Shown here: positions 30,779 to 44,585 of the stretch, piece by piece
Layout: every line of letters begins with the position of its first letter
Position numbering within the stretch: position 1 is the stretch's first letter
Assembly: GCF_001411555.2 (NCBI RefSeq)
Contig: NC_049904.1
Coordinates: 27,851,370-27,915,369 of the forward strand
Direction: 5' to 3'
Source of the DNA: Juglans regia
Taxonomy: Eukaryota > Streptophyta > Magnoliopsida > Fagales > Juglandaceae
Length of the DNA stretch: 64,000 nt
The notes under the pieces: model-generated
The model's database searches: none
What the model saw: the letters and a program-made list of their open reading frames with translations, nothing else
Told to the model about the DNA's origin: nothing
Made by a program: the position numbers and the translations under genes

Positions 30779-33265
30779 TCATTTTGGGTCGACAACTGTT
30801 GTCCCGTTTCTCTGTTTAGATGTAAATTGCGATAAAAAAATTATCAAATATATATAATTTTTGCATGCACAAGATTTCAGCAATATTTGGCTTATTGCGG
30901 CGATCTTTATTTTGTTACAAATAAAATCGTCGCAATAGGTAACTTTTTGCAACGATTTGGATGCATGATATGATAGGCACCTTACCACTATACATGGTGA
31001 TCAGGTTATCACCAGAAACTCCACCACATCGATCGAGTTAGGTAAATTTTTTTTTTTAAATATTAAAAATTTAAAAAATTTTAAAAAATGTAGAGTATGG
31101 AGTGTGGTGGAGGTTGTATAGCAAAGCTTCTCTTTTATTTATTTTTTATTTTATAATGAATAAACTTTTTTTTTCCCCTAAAGTATAATTAGGACGTGCA
31201 AAATAATTGTTAGAATATTTTCTTTTGGGGAAATAGGAATTGCAATAAAATTAGAAATGATAAGAAAAACAATATTAAATTTTAGAATATCGATTAAATG
31301 ATTAATTTTATTATATTATTCTCACTCAATATATACAAACTTTTAAGCTGATAACTAACTGATCATGATTTATTATGATTTGAATTAAACAGAACAGAAG
31401 ATTCTTCTTCCTCTGAAAATCTGAATAAATTAAATGTGTGGGAAAATGCATAATATATTCTAGAAATCTGCATACATGCAATTCCCACGTTTTATGCTGC
31501 ATTCTCATGCATGTACGTAGATGAAGTCGGCAGTCAGAAATGTTGAAAATGTGTCTGATAATCGAACAAGTACTAACTGAAGTGGTCTCAAAAAAAACTT
31601 TTGAGGTGATAGAACTTTAATAATTGGCTTTGAACTAAAACCCTTTTGTCAAAGCAAATAGAAAGACGTTCTCGTTAGGTCTGTCCATCAATATCAGTGT
31701 TTTTATTTCGTCTTTTTCAAAATAACACATTTTTCACATGACTACCTAAGGAAAAATAAGGAAGGGGACAACTCAATTTTGCCAAGTAACATTTAAATTA
31801 TTGTTCAAATGGGTCGGGGCGTCCCTACATCGACCCATGGCCATTCACTTAAACATGATCTTTCTTTTATCAATACGCGTGACATGTTGCCATTGCTATA
31901 ATTACTTTCTTTGAAAATAAGTAGTCTATGACAAATCATTTTTCAGTGAAATAGATAATATTTATTTAATTTAATCATTTCTTGTTATGCTGATAAGTGA
32001 AATGATCAAAATATCTCTTCTTTTTAAACTAAATCACTTGAGATAAGATGATTTTGTTCATCATTCCCATCGCAAATCATCCGTGTTGATTTTTATATAG
32101 ATAAGACCTCGAGCTCAAACTTACAAAATTAAACCATGAAATACATCTATCTGTACAGTCAACTAAGTATTGGGTCTGAAGCCGGCAACCTGATCCAGCT
32201 CTAATTGGCATAAACTACAATCTCTAAAATAGAGATATGGAGTTTGAAACCCTCATCCCTCAAATCCAAAAAATAAAAAAAAACTAACTGGTTCTGGATG
32301 CGTGCATCTATACTGTTATTTTCATTGGGCCTAATCAGATATTAAAAAAGAGTAGGCCCAATTCTAGCCCAACTCAAGCTCAGCGCATGCAGATTGTGAG
32401 CAATTAAATCTCTTGTCATTGGTTCTTTTAAATGGATTTCACTTGGGGATAGCAAACCCAACCTGCCCATATTTGGGACTGGGCCTCTGTTGAGGCATCA
32501 TAAAATGCAACCGAACCCAAGCTCCAATTAATGTATGCTTCCATGGGTTTTTTCCCTCTCTATTTGAATGCCTCTTTTTATGCTCGAAAATGTGATTGAT
32601 ATATTTATACAAATGAATGGACAAGATTTTGTTGCTAAATTCGTTTTAACTTTTCCATCAATTTCATCGAAACAATATAAGGTTTGGAGAATATTTTCTT
32701 GATCAATGTTGTATGAATCACTTTATGTGTCTATCTTTCTTTCACTGATCTGTATTCTAGAGTTGAGACAGATATTATATTGAATGCGTTAGTTAATCTA
32801 TTTCTTCCTCAATAAATCATTTTCACATGGTTGAAAACCTCAAACTAGATCTTCTTCTTGCTACTAATTTTATCAAGTCACACGCATAGAAATAGCAATA
32901 TTATTATCTAATCACAATTATCACTCTATTAACCCCATAGTGTTTAATTAATTTAAATCAATCATTTTTAAAATATAATTTTACATCAAAGTAAGATAAA
33001 GGTGAGATATATGGTAGAATAGTTTCTTGCATCTTATCAAGTGATTTTTAAAAAAATTTCATGGTTTAGAAATGACTTTTCTAATTTTTAGTTGAAGTTA
33101 AATAAATGAAAAATGATTTGTGCACGTCTACAATATTCGTGTATGTGTTTTGAAAAAATAAAAAAAAAAGTTAGAAGCACTTAAAGAACTAACATTTTAC
33201 ATTAATGAATCTTGTTTTTTGTACAAGTGGGCAATCCCCGCAATCAAAGCTAGGCGGAACATTAA
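30779..33265. other. Intergenic AT-rich sequence with a short hairpin
   Basis: No gene is visible. A small hairpin at 30893-30940 pairs TATTGCGGCGAT with ATCGTCGCAATA around TTATTTTGT, and similar CGCCGCAA/CGGCAA words recur near 36700. The rest is poly-A/T tracts and chance open frames. Confidence 0.5.
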
Positions 33266-33833
33266 GAGCATTCTCATTGGATTAGCTAAAAGCTAAATCC
33301 AATGAGAATTTAGCTATTAGGTCAATAAATTGCTCACATTGAATTAGTTATATTCCAAATATTTGGAATATAGCTACAGTAATATCCAAACTAATTTTCA
33401 AATTTGGAACACACTATTCATTCATCAAATCATTTTTATATTATTTATTTCTCTCTCCTTTTAATATTAATTATTTATCTCTCTATTTTAAATGACAATT
33501 GAAAAAATATAATTAGAATACAATTACAAATTAATATATAATATTATAAATAGTAAAATATGATAAAATAAAATAAATTTATAATTAAAAAAATTAAAAA
33601 ATTTTCAAAATTATTAATTACTCATTACTATATAATGAATAAATGGATAATTCAATTTAGAAATTTGATGTGAATAGTTAAAATTAAATTCATCTTATAT
33701 TATTTTATTGTCATATAATGAAAAAATGGCTATTCCAATGTGGAGATTTATAAAAATGGAATAGCTAAAAGTTAAATTCATCTTACATTCATAAAAAATG
33801 TACTTTAATTTAGCCATTCCAATGAGAGTGCTC
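33266..33833. mobile_element. Tourist-like MITE (568 bp) with TAA target duplication
   Basis: The left end GAGCATTCTCATTGGATTAG and the right end, whose complement starts GAGCACTCTCATTGGAATGG, form the terminal inverted repeats. The three bases TAA flank both sides (33263-33265 and 33834-33836), the target site of PIF/Harbinger (Tourist) MITEs. There is no coding content. Confidence 0.8.
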
Positions 33834-34056
33834 TAACACTTCCTTTTTTCAAATGGCTTGTATATCCTGAAATCAATCTATCACGTCATTGATAAAAGTT
33901 AAGGAAAACTGACCACGCCTTCATTTCTCTGAAGAAGTCAATAAAAGCGCAGCGGTATATTCAACCACCGATATCTATTATCGATCTCTCTGCCTTCGTG
34001 CATGCCTGCGTTTCGTGTAAGAGACATAGTCCAGAGATGATAGGGATGAGAAATTA

Positions 34057-34091
<35 letters not shown>

Positions 34092-35056
34092 TATATGGAG
34101 ATGATCATGAAGAACAAGAAACAAATTAAATGAAGCAGCATGCATGCAGTGCTCAGCTAGCCAGCTGATCATCAGAAATTAGTATAAATGCCTGCGAAAC
34201 CACATATTAATAATGCATATGGTGTAGTGAATTATCTGGCAAAAGCCATAAATGCATATATATTTGCTAGCTCTGATCTCGTTCTGTCTTCCGATCCATG
34301 ATTAAAAACGCTGCATGCATATATATTTTCTTTTCTCATGTTTCTTTAATTTAAAGTATAAAACATTAGTTTCGCCCGACAGGTTATGAACTCTGGGGGG
34401 CCGGCAAGTTTCTTCCACAAAATTAATGGCTTTCTGCAATTCACACCGTTCCTTATAATTAATTAGAGCTAGCTAGCTAGCTGCATGCATAAGTGTTTGC
34501 TGCATTCATATTTACAATGACAACTACTTATAACTATCGTTGGGCGTGGGCACGGAATCAATGAATATTTCTTCGTAAACCGTGCGCACGCGGGATATAG
34601 AAGTGATGATCTGCATTATAGGAAAGAGAAATTATTTCTACAAATCCTAAATATAGGAAAGAGAAATTATTTTCCTTTTAGCGGGATCTATATTTTTACA
34701 AAAAGTTTACGCTCGATTTATTTATTTAAGGTAGCTTGTATCTAGCATTATTACTCTATAGGAATATGATCGATCATACTTCGATGATGATCTGTTGATC
34801 ATGTTCCACATTAATTTTTAATTAGTTCTTTATTTTATATTTGGACGTGTCCTCTTTAAAAAGTTAATAAACATATCAATATCCTCTTTAATTTTAAGTT
34901 GATCAATTTTTTAGCTCAAATTAAGTACTAATTAGATAGCTTGCAAAACTTAATTCGTAATTTCTATATTTTGAAATACAATTCATTTTAATCATGATGT
35001 TGTCGCTTAATTTGAAGAAAATGGGGGTAATTTTTAGATAAGATCACGAACTCAAC

Positions 35057-35112
<56 letters not shown>

Positions 35113-35597
35113 CATGCATGCATGGATCCTAAGAGCATTCACAAACGTTTGGAAAATATTTAGCTAAAGTTTACTTTAAAGGATACATTTCTCCATTTTA
35201 GCTATTCCCACATGATTATATATTTTAGCTGTCTATTTTCACTATTCAATTTAAATATTTTATCTTTTATTATTTCCTTAATTATTCCCTAATAATTTTT
35301 TCCAACAATCATTTTAATTTTTTAAAAGTTCATCATTTCCCACACCCCACAATTATAATATTTTTTTTAAGAGTGTGGGGATATTTTTTATAGAGTGTGA
35401 GGTGATAAATAGTGGGTGATGAGAAGAATTTATATTATATATATTCTTATTATATATAATTTTTAAATATTTTTTAATTAAAATTATAAGAACTTTAATT
35501 TCTCGTTTTAATTGAAAGATGCTGCATGTACGTTTTTAATTACTCAGTACTTATATTCATTGATCATGATTGGGTAATGATGAGCATGAATTGTAGC

Positions 35598-35636
<39 letters not shown>

Positions 35637-37364
35637 TTGTAACCGTACCTAATCATTTCTTAATTTAGCCAATATTATTGTAATTAACTATAAAAACGTA
35701 TAGTACGTACATGACGGCCATTAATATTTATGGCAACCGGCTAGGCACTACAAGAAAACTAGTCTAAAGCTGATCAACTGAGGCATGCACATGAGTAGTA
35801 GTACTATCGCGGATTAAATTGGAAGCAGATCATCATCATCAGCTGACCAATTCATTACATATAAACTTTCACGCCAATATTCTGCATGAATTTGTAAACT
35901 TCATTCAGCACTTTATTAATCCCATAATATATATGTTAATACACGCGCGCGTATATTATATATATTATATATATTATATATAGGGCTAGCTAGCTGTAGC
36001 CTGTAGATCATGATCAGTATATTCAAGTGAGAGATCAAAAGAAAGAAAAAACTGGAGTACTTATCTAATCTCACTCAACGCCGTCTGAAGTGCATGGCAT
36101 GACGTTGATCATACGAGGATTCACTATTTAAATGAGAATCCGCGCGCTTACAGACTCCTGTGCTGCAAAGCATTTTTATTGCAATTATAATTGCGAGTCA
36201 TCAGTGGTAGTCATCTGTCTCAGAGATACTTTCAATAAAAAATTAATTTGATATATATAATATTATCCTAGTTAAATATTTTGATTTTCAATCATACGAG
36301 GGTTCACAATTGTATTCAATCACAATTGCATGGGAATAGTAAAGATACAAACCTAGCTTGCTCATTCTCCTTGATCTCTTAATTTCTCAATCTCAATTTC
36401 TATTATATATATATATATATATATATATTTTTTTTATCTGGGTCCAGCCTAAAAGCTTGAATCTATGATGTTGATATCGAATATTTGATCTAGTACTTGA
36501 TCACCTAATGATTTACGTCCCTGCTTATGGTTTGAGATAGATAACAGGCCTGGACAACCGCGCGCATATATAAATATATATATATATATAATTGATCAAT
36601 ACGTAAAGTATAAGCTGATTATTGTTCTGAACAGAATAAAAAATCCTCCTCCGATCCATGAGTACAGAACTTGCACTAGTACAACATAACCATGTTTTTG
36701 CCGTGATTTAAATCGCCGCAAAAACTGAAAAATGAGATGGTCGGTATCAATCCGTCTCAAAACAAATTTCGCAGCAATACAAGAAAGCGTGGCGAAAACT
36801 ATAATTTAAAAGAACAGAAGAAACAAATTAATTAACGTGTAGTAGTGATAGGTGAGTTCTTACGACCATGCATTAATTAATATTTTCATACATATATAAT
36901 TAATTATTCCTCTAATCAGGCTTATTAATTAATCTGTACGTCGGGCTGCCAGGGAATTAAGGGTTGAGAGGAGGATTTCAGTAATTATGAGCTGAGAGGA
37001 GATCAGAAATTAAGATCAGGGCCGGGGTACAACTACAATGACAAGTATATATTATAAGTACGTAGCCAATTAAGGATTTGGATTCAGTCCCATTTTTTGT
37101 TGGAGTTGGACCTCTTGAAAGAGAAACGCGTATATACGAGCTGCATGTCTCATAATTAGTTCATAACAGCTCATCACATGAGGGACATGTTTTCCTCTTC
37201 GAATTTCAACATGAAGTCTAAAGTCCAACAAGTTGGTAACAGCTAGCTAGGGATTTTCAGTATTGCAAGCTGGAAGATCAGTGGTAGGTAATGGTAGCTA
37301 GGACGTTGTTGCTTTATTTGGATCAAAATAATTAGATAGGAGGCATATATGCAGCATCCGATGA

Positions 37365-37403
<39 letters not shown>

Positions 37404-38903
37404 GTACTGCTACTCATTCTCATGGATTTATTTCCTCAAATTAAATTATCACTAGTGCAAATTGTACTTTTTTTTTCATTCAAATATTTTTTAAATATCC
37501 TTGATCATTAAGAAAAAAAATCACTAATATTTATGACTTTCTTAACTATTAAGAAAAAAATTACAATACCGGAGGGATAATTTTGAGAGACAAATCCGGA
37601 GCGATAATTTTGAGAGACAAATCCGTGGAGCTAGGTATCATTTTCTCTCTCTTTCTATATATTTATATATGTTTGTGTGCACGCGCGCTAATCAAATACA
37701 GGAGCAACAGATACTAATCAATATTGCCCTTAGCTTGCGTGCAATATTCTCTGTTGAAAGCAGCTTGAAACCCATTTTAAGTTTAGGATCTAGCTAGCTA
37801 CCTGGTGCAAACTGAGGTTACGTGATGCAGAAATATATCCCTAGCTAGCTTCTAATTTGCAATTAATTTGAGATTTTGGGCGAGAAAAACTAGGAAATAA
37901 TGTATGTATAACGTTGCGATTGGTGTTGAGTTTGTGTAGATTGGTTTATTGTTGCATCACCTTGACTTAATGATCCGATCCGACACTAATTCGTTATGAT
38001 TTTTGAGTGAATTTTTAATGAAGCTTGCGCCATGGAGCGTATGCTTGGGCCGATAGGCACTGTTTTTGACCCGAAAGTTCGCTAGCTCGATGCTCGCTCG
38101 ACTTTTAGTTCGAGCAAAGATCAGACAGAAAGTTCGTTCGAGTCTCCCTCAATAATAGGCTTGAGTGAAGCCCAGACAAAAAGTTCGCTTCATGCGCGCT
38201 CGACACTCCGCTTGAACAAATGTCACATAAAAGCAAAAATTAAAATTTCTCCCGTGTAACTCTATAAATATACTTATTTTGTAAAATTCAACCATTTTGA
38301 ATAGTGAAAATTGACCTAAAAATGTACCTTGTGATTCCTCAACATAATAAAATCATCTGCAGCTTTGTAGACGTACATAGGCATGTTACTGAACTACATA
38401 AATTTGTGTCATGTGATTGATTATTTAATTATTTCTTGTTTACTTTTACTTTATTGCCATCGGTTTCGCAATAATTGGTTGTGAAAAATAATATTAGTAC
38501 TTGGCTTTCAAAATTTCCTGTATATTTTCGATAACTGGATATAACTATGCAAAGTTTAATTGTTGTATGATCTGATTTAATTTATGATCATTGCACTTCC
38601 CTTAATTTCCATATATTTATTAATGATCATGTGTTGATCTCCTAGCATTGTTTCCAATACCTAACTCAATATATATAGATATATATATTTATCTATAGAT
38701 ATATATATAAGTATTTCTATTTATAAGTCGATATAGAGAATTCATCTCTACACTGCATACTTAACAAGAATAGTCAATTTATAAGAAAAATTTAAAATTA
38801 AATTATCTTGAAAATTAAATTATGTCCTGTAGGCAATGTAGAGGTCAGTATGCCCTCTACACTGAATTACAAGTATAATTGCTATAGACTAGATCTCATC
38901 TGA
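33834..38903. other. Gene-free stretch rich in TA microsatellites and element ends
   Basis: I see no gene. The stretch holds (TA)n tracts near 34059-34086, 35058-35108, 35600-35632, 36403-36428 and 37369-37400. A truncated Tourist-like end (TAAGAGCATTCACAAACG) is at about 35130. A CACTA-like end, CACTACAAGAAAACTAG, is at 35746. A CG-motif patch, GTTCGCTCGAG-like, at 38060-38215 resembles part of an LTR. Confidence 0.5.
35058..35108. repeat. (TA)n microsatellite
   Basis: About 50 bases of uninterrupted TA, one of the longest of more than ten TA tracts in this window. Confidence 0.95.
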
Positions 38904-39041
38904 CATTACAAGAAAATTGTTTATTTGTGGTCAATTAATTTTAACAAAATGATTATTTACAGTTAAAATAAGTCTATTTTAATCATAAATAATCTTTTTG
39001 TCATAATTAAATGGCCACAAAAATCTATTTTTCTTGTAGTG
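38904..39041. mobile_element. 138-bp CACTA-derived MITE, fully palindromic, with TGA target duplication
   Basis: The element begins CATTACAAGAAAATTGTTT and ends TATTTTTCTTGTAGTG. The left half pairs with the right half almost throughout, including TTTGTGGTCAATTAA against TTAAATGGCCACAAA. TGA occurs immediately before and after, giving a clean three-base target duplication as for CACTA elements. There is no coding capacity. Confidence 0.82.
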
Positions 39042-39219
39042 TGATACATTATGATAAATGCACATAACGAAGAACTTATTCATTCTAAAAAAAACTAATA
39101 CATGATGAGGAAAGAAAAAACCAATATTTGTTGGGGACTGAGCTAGCTAGCTACTAATACTTCTTTCAAGACGTCACGCACCATGATAGTTTGAAAAAGA
39201 TTGGGAATTTTAAGATAAC

Positions 39220-39260
39220 CACTACAAGAAGAACAGTACCTAATCGATCATAAGCCTAAC
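39220..39260 (+). repeat. Isolated CACTA-like terminus
   Basis: CACTACAAGAAGAACAGTA resembles a CACTA left end and is followed by a part shared with the end at 35746 (an AGCTGATCAA word). No partner end was found for either, so they may be truncated elements. Confidence 0.4.
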
Positions 39261-39710
39261 AGGAAATTAACAAAAGCTGATCAATGGGGATCGGATTACT
39301 ACTACTACAGGCTAGGCAACAACATTAACAACGTCTGGTTTTACTTTCGTCTTCGTAAGGTGAAGTCAATACCCGAACCTATTACCCTTTCAGAGTGGTG
39401 ATTTGCTCTTTTCTAGCTTTCCCTGCCCCTAACAAACACCACGAGGAAAGGATATTATAAGGTGCGTTCTTGACTTCTTTGCTCTGTTTTGGAATTTTCT
39501 CTTCTTTTGATCTTCTTGCTGCATTGATCATTTTTAAGAGCAAAAGAAAGTTAGGCCCTTTCTGTGATCTATATATAACCATTAACGACAACATGAATGA
39601 TAATGTATTCGGAATATTAAATTTTTAGTGATTTTCGTCGGTATATACTGCATGATTCAAATTTAAAACGGAGTGTAAAGATTTCACTCACCATAAATAA
39701 GTCTTCTGAA

Positions 39711-42700
39711 TTATGAACTCTCACACATTAGTGCAGACTTGATCTTTTCAACCGTGCACTTTATAAGACTGTTTACTGTAGCCACTGATCCAAGAGAGAG
39801 TTTTGCCGATGGGACTGAATCAACTAAGATCTGAAATGCTACTGTCAATAGAGAGCCACAAGATCCCACCTCATGAATGCCCCCACCATTGAGGCCAGGC
39901 CCATCAGGCAGTATAGCAAAACCAGATGGTAGAAGAGCAACATAATCTGGATCCCCGCCGCTTAAAACCACATTCATTGCAACGATATCAACTGGTGCAT
40001 AAATTACGTATGAGCCGATAGAATCAGTGCAACTCTCTTGTAGTATCAGCATATTGCTCTGACTTGAATTCGCACTCTGCAGTTCGATTTAACAGAGACC
40101 ATTTTGTTTAAATAATGAGATATATAAGACTAGTTCCCATCAGAAAAACTCAGTTATATTAAGCAGGAACTAGTGTGTGTGTGTATGTTGGTAGAGCACA
40201 TGCTGGAACTTACGTTTACTCGCAGCAAAGAGACACAGTTGCCTGGGTCGCGACCATTGGCTATGTGTGCCATTTCTTGAACTAGGCCACCATTCGAAAG
40301 GATATCCCACTGTAAAGCTCAAAACCCTTTAGAACAAAAGTCTAAATTTTGCCTTAATAAAATGATTTAAAAGGCCATGATATATATAATATGAGAATGC
40401 TATATTATATGCTGCAAGTTCCTAAGATTAAATGCTAATTCATATTGTACCTCACGTCGAGAGTTCTCATCGCGAAGGAAATCGAAAATCCTTTTTGCTG
40501 GAACTGGAATCCAGAAGGAAGTTGCAGCACTTAGCACAATACCCGGTGGCCTGCCTGGATCATCCATACTCTTTCTGGTCATAACCCTTACATCATCCGA
40601 ACCTGTTGCTGATAATGTTGTCCATGCGTGAGCAGTAGAAGCACCCACACCAGTACAAAAGCTCATCACCATTCTTTCTGCGAGCTTCAACATACTCTTC
40701 CTCCCTTCTGTGCTTGTTATCACTGAACATTTCAGTTGATGATGAATTAGAAAGAGAGTCTCTGTATCCTTAATTGGAACATATATAAGTTTTAGCAAGG
40801 AGGGAAAACAATTGAAATAATACTCATACCACATAGATCTCCTGCTGGAATGTTACTGGCCATTGAACTTGCAAGACGTTCACATTGACGATCTAATGTA
40901 GCCACCCAACGTTTTGCTCCAAAAGCTAGACCTGAATTCAGCAATGGTCTGTACATACTCTGGACAGCTCTGTCATCTACTTCTACATGTTCGACCCATA
41001 CAACCTAAGGAATAGTGAAAGTATGGCAGATTAATCGACTAAATTAATTAACACATACAAGGTTGACTTAATTAAAGGAGAATTTTCATTACGTACTTTT
41101 GAGTAACCATTTGGCAATTCTTGGATCAAACAACCTGATGGCCTTCGTCGACTCCTTGAAATCATACCAGGGCGTAAATTGTCCAAGGAAACATCAACAA
41201 CTGCCCAAGTCCCATCGACATGCTGTTTACAATACCTTACAAAGTAATTTTCACGAGTTGGAAAAAGCGGTGAAGGGACTTGGAACTCAGCTGTCATCTG
41301 TAGATTGAAGAACATAGTTAGGTCCATGTGTTGGATTTTCCTGCTACAAGAACTATCTCATGTTCTTGCCAAGGAAAGCTAGTTAGATTCATATCCTCAA
41401 CAAATTTAAAGAGTAGAAAGACTCCTTGAATACCACTTGCAAGGCTCCATTATAGTTCCCTGCCACTCCGGTTGATAGCACATCTAAAGTCATTGCTCTT
41501 GAAACAATACCACAAAACACACTTGACCATCGTTTCTGAAAATAGCATTAGTTGAAGAATGATTTTAAGTATATACATAATAAGCGGATAATCATATCAA
41601 TGTATAGGAGAAGCACCTACCACGTCCATGAGAATCTCAACAAGGTTCATGTGATTCATAATAACTACCACAGATTCCCTTGAAGCTTCTGATTTTAACC
41701 CCAATGGTTTGGGGCCTATACCCCTAGGGAAAGTCCTCAAGTATTCTTCTTCATTCAGTATCTCAGCAGAGTTGTCACAGGAAACCCATAAAGGCTCTCC
41801 ACCCTGAGCCATCCTTATCAGTTCTTCCATTGCTGCCACCGCGAGCTCAACAATCAATGGCTTATCAGCCTCTGTAGGCCCTGAAATTGACCTGAGGAGA
41901 TCATTCGACCCTCCATACATCTCCCCTACAAATCCTGACTGTGCGCCAAAGTTCCCAGCCCCAAGATCAAGGGAGCGGGAAGGCACATGAGTCGAAAGCT
42001 GAGAATACGAAGACAAAGGCTTGCCAACATATTTAGCCGCAATCCCAGATAGCCTATCAATCTGTGACCCGAAAACATGCAGCATTGAAAATCACAATAC
42101 TATTCCTTAATCTACTGCAACAATATTAACAGAATATTGCTAAAGGCATAATCGTTTCCATCACCTCTTCTCTTAAACGAACATTCTCGATCCTCAAATG
42201 CTGTTCGTCGAAAGACATCTCACCAAGAGCTGCTGGACCTCCACAGTTGGGGCATGATGCATTCCCCAGGGCTTCCTTGAACCTCGTGTTCTCTGCACGA
42301 AGCTTTTCGTTTTCTGCCTTCAAAATTGCATTCTCATGGCGCTCATGTTGGGCCTATACGATGGAAGAAATGTCAGTTATAGCGCAGGAGCAACATTAGG
42401 AAAGACAAGACACATGAACATTTAGAACTAAAGATGTTTTTGGAATGTACAGTACGTATATATTTATAGATCGTCTGAACTGCATAATCTTTATATGTGT
42501 ATAAGGCGTTCCTACCTTCATTTGCGTTCGCTTATTTTGGAACCAAAATTTGACTTGTAGAGGCTCTAGCCCTAGATGACGGCTCAGTTCTTTCCTTTGC
42601 TTGTCATCTGGGTGAGGGCACTCCTTGAAGAATCTGAGAAACAAAGTTTAAACCACTAAAAAAATATCAAAGAGCTAGCAAAAGTGGACATGTCGATCTC

Positions 42701-42959
42701 TTCATGTAATAGTGCGCTTGAACGCTTACGCTTCCATTTCCTGGATTTGACTCTGGGTATGGCGATGGTAGCGCTTCCTTTTGGAGCGTTGATTGGGGTC
42801 TTGGTCTTCACCGGAGGGAGCTTCCAAAGTGGTTTCGGCGCCTGATCTAGCCTCGAAATCGTCTTCTCTAATGATCTTTCCAAATTCATTTTCGGGGGAA
42901 TTAGGGGCCATATCCAGCATGTGATGGTGATCAGCATCGAAAATGTTTGGCTGAAACAT
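39711..42959 (-). CDS. PDF2: HD-Zip IV transcription factor, PDF2/ATML1 type, 729 aa
   Basis: Class IV homeodomain-leucine zipper proteins set epidermal (L1 layer) identity; PDF2 and ATML1 act in the nucleus on L1-box promoters. Exons on minus: 42730-42959, 42516-42633, 42165-42353, 41621-42061, 41434-41535, 41097-41297, 40830-41004, 40451-40722, 40214-40309 and 39711-40076. Phases agree and the frame is open, close to the family length of about 740. The homeodomain (about residues 58-116, [18 protein letters not shown] then [13 protein letters not shown]) is followed by a zipper with the CPNCGG loop typical of class IV. A START domain lies at about 240-470 ([31 protein letters not shown]), followed by the conserved C-terminal region ([27 protein letters not shown]). 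The N terminus [19 protein letters not shown] and the GFVGEMYGG block point to the PDF2/ATML1 branch rather than HDG2. The family NQWS motif reads KRWS here. Confidence 0.95.
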
Positions 42960-43780
42960 TTCTAAAACTCTCTGCGTACGATCGACTTGGACTGTGTGCT
43001 AGCTTTTGATCATTTGAAAGGGAAATAGAAGCGATCGAGTTAAGGACTCAAGTGAATTAGAAGATTATGTGAACGCAGTTGAGGGCTGAGTTTATACAAC
43101 AAAGCAAATTTCTAGAACAGTGAAAAGGATCAATATACGGTCACCACCCCTAGCTTATTCCCTCCCCCCCCAGGCCAGGGCGAGAGAAAACTACGAATAA
43201 AATATGTGAATAATGTACGGTAAATAAGTCTAGGTCGACAAGCAAATCTGTATCCCACTCGTGTCAAAATATACATGCACGTACAAGGCAATGAAGTAAA
43301 CTTGCAAACCATATATGCAAATTCTCTTTACTATTCTCTCTGCTATTTCCATAAAGAGAAATGTCTCTTTGAGATAATATTAATTAATATCCTTCTAAGT
43401 TAGATATTGCTACTAATCTGGTTGGTCCCAACTTTGTCTAGCTAGCTGATATAATCCCTCGTTCATCCATACGTGAGAAATACTAAACGAGCAAGAACGT
43501 ATATACAAATACACTTAATCTTAAGAAGTCCTGGGAAAGATCTTGATCATCTCATGCATGTGCGAATGAAAAGATGAAGGATTTTTCTTGAAAAGAAAAA
43601 CAAGAAAAAAGAAAAACCCTCACCTGGTTGCTGCTTCGTCACAAAGATGCAGAAGCTCAGCAGCTAGCTTTTATGTTCCCTTTAAGTAATTCACCGGGAG
43701 CATTTTCCGGCTAGCATATCTCTCTAGTTCTACACTGACCTCTCTCTCTCTCTCTCTGTGGAGGTTGGAGTTTGGTTTCT

Positions 43781-43788
43781 TGCATTTA
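43781..43788 (-). promoter_or_regulatory. Candidate L1 box upstream of the PDF2-like gene
   Basis: The plus strand reads TGCATTTA, so the minus strand (the gene's sense) reads TAAATGCA, which fits the published L1 box TAAATGYA bound by ATML1 and PDF2. It lies about 820 bases before the start codon. PDF2/ATML1 genes in Arabidopsis carry such a box and regulate themselves. One 8-base match can be chance in AT-rich DNA. Confidence 0.5.
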
Positions 43789-44355
43789 ATAGAGTATCTG
43801 ACACTGTTTCAGGAAATCTAATAGGAATAGTACATGTTGCAGAAGGACTAAAAATGACTACGGCTGTGGGCTTCCAAAAGTCTTCAACCTTTGTGTTCTT
43901 ACGTGCCAAAAGAGAATTTTGAACCGAAAGTCATGGCAGGAAAGAGTTGACACCCTCAGGAGGTCTTTGACACTTCAAATTTCAAACACTAATAACTAAA
44001 GTTATAACGCATACTAAGATCACGGTGAACGTCCCATCCAAGCACCCTCTCACTCTATCTCTATCTCTATCTCTATCTCCCTCCTATGTTAAAAGTAACG
44101 TAAAGTGTTTAGAGATACGACAAATATATGCGATATTTGTTTTTATGAGCTTGAAGCACCAAAACCTTTAGAAGTTGCGAGGAAAGAACGATGGGAGAAG
44201 GGCCAGATCCGTTTTCAATGTTTGGGACATGAAATACTAATCCGTACTTAACTGTAAACAGTGTTTAAGAACAACTCTGTGAGGAAGATGAGAGAGAAAA
44301 ATAGACAGGTACGGAGGGAAAGAAATGGACGGGGACAACGAGCACAGATAACATC

Positions 44356-44380
44356 GAGAGAGAGAGAGAGAGAGAGAGAG
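44356..44380. repeat. (GA)n microsatellite
   Basis: About 25 bases of GAGAGA in the 5' region of the PDF2-like gene. Confidence 0.95.
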
Positions 44381-44585
44381 CGCGCCTTGAAGCACGTGAG
44401 AGAAGGGAGCAAGAAAGGGCAACAGGTGGGAGAGTATTTGGCAGCATGGAGTTAATGCATGCACAGCGTCTCGAGAGGATGTAATAGCATTTATGGAGGG
44501 AGGGTGGTGTAATTGCGAGAGAGAGAGAGAGCCCCAAGTATGCGGTGAAATTACGGTTTTCAAACTCTATACTGCCCTTTTTTTA

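Larger units (their letters stand above)
42960..44585. promoter_or_regulatory. Upstream region of the PDF2-like gene with GA/CT tracts
   Basis: The gene reads leftward, so this is its 5' region. It has (TC)n at about 43741-43757, a TCTATC hexamer repeat at about 44054-44080, (GA)n at 44356-44380 and (GA)n at about 44516-44531. Purine/pyrimidine tracts like these are common in plant 5' leaders and can bind BPC/GAGA-type factors. A small open frame at 44261-44455 sits in the GA tract and is not a gene. Confidence 0.5.

Noticed and set aside
33938..34172. Open frames with Tyr-Ile repeats
   Set aside because: They are translations of a TA microsatellite.
44261..44455. A small Arg/Glu-rich protein upstream of the PDF2-like gene
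   Set aside because: It is a translated GA microsatellite in the promoter or leader region.
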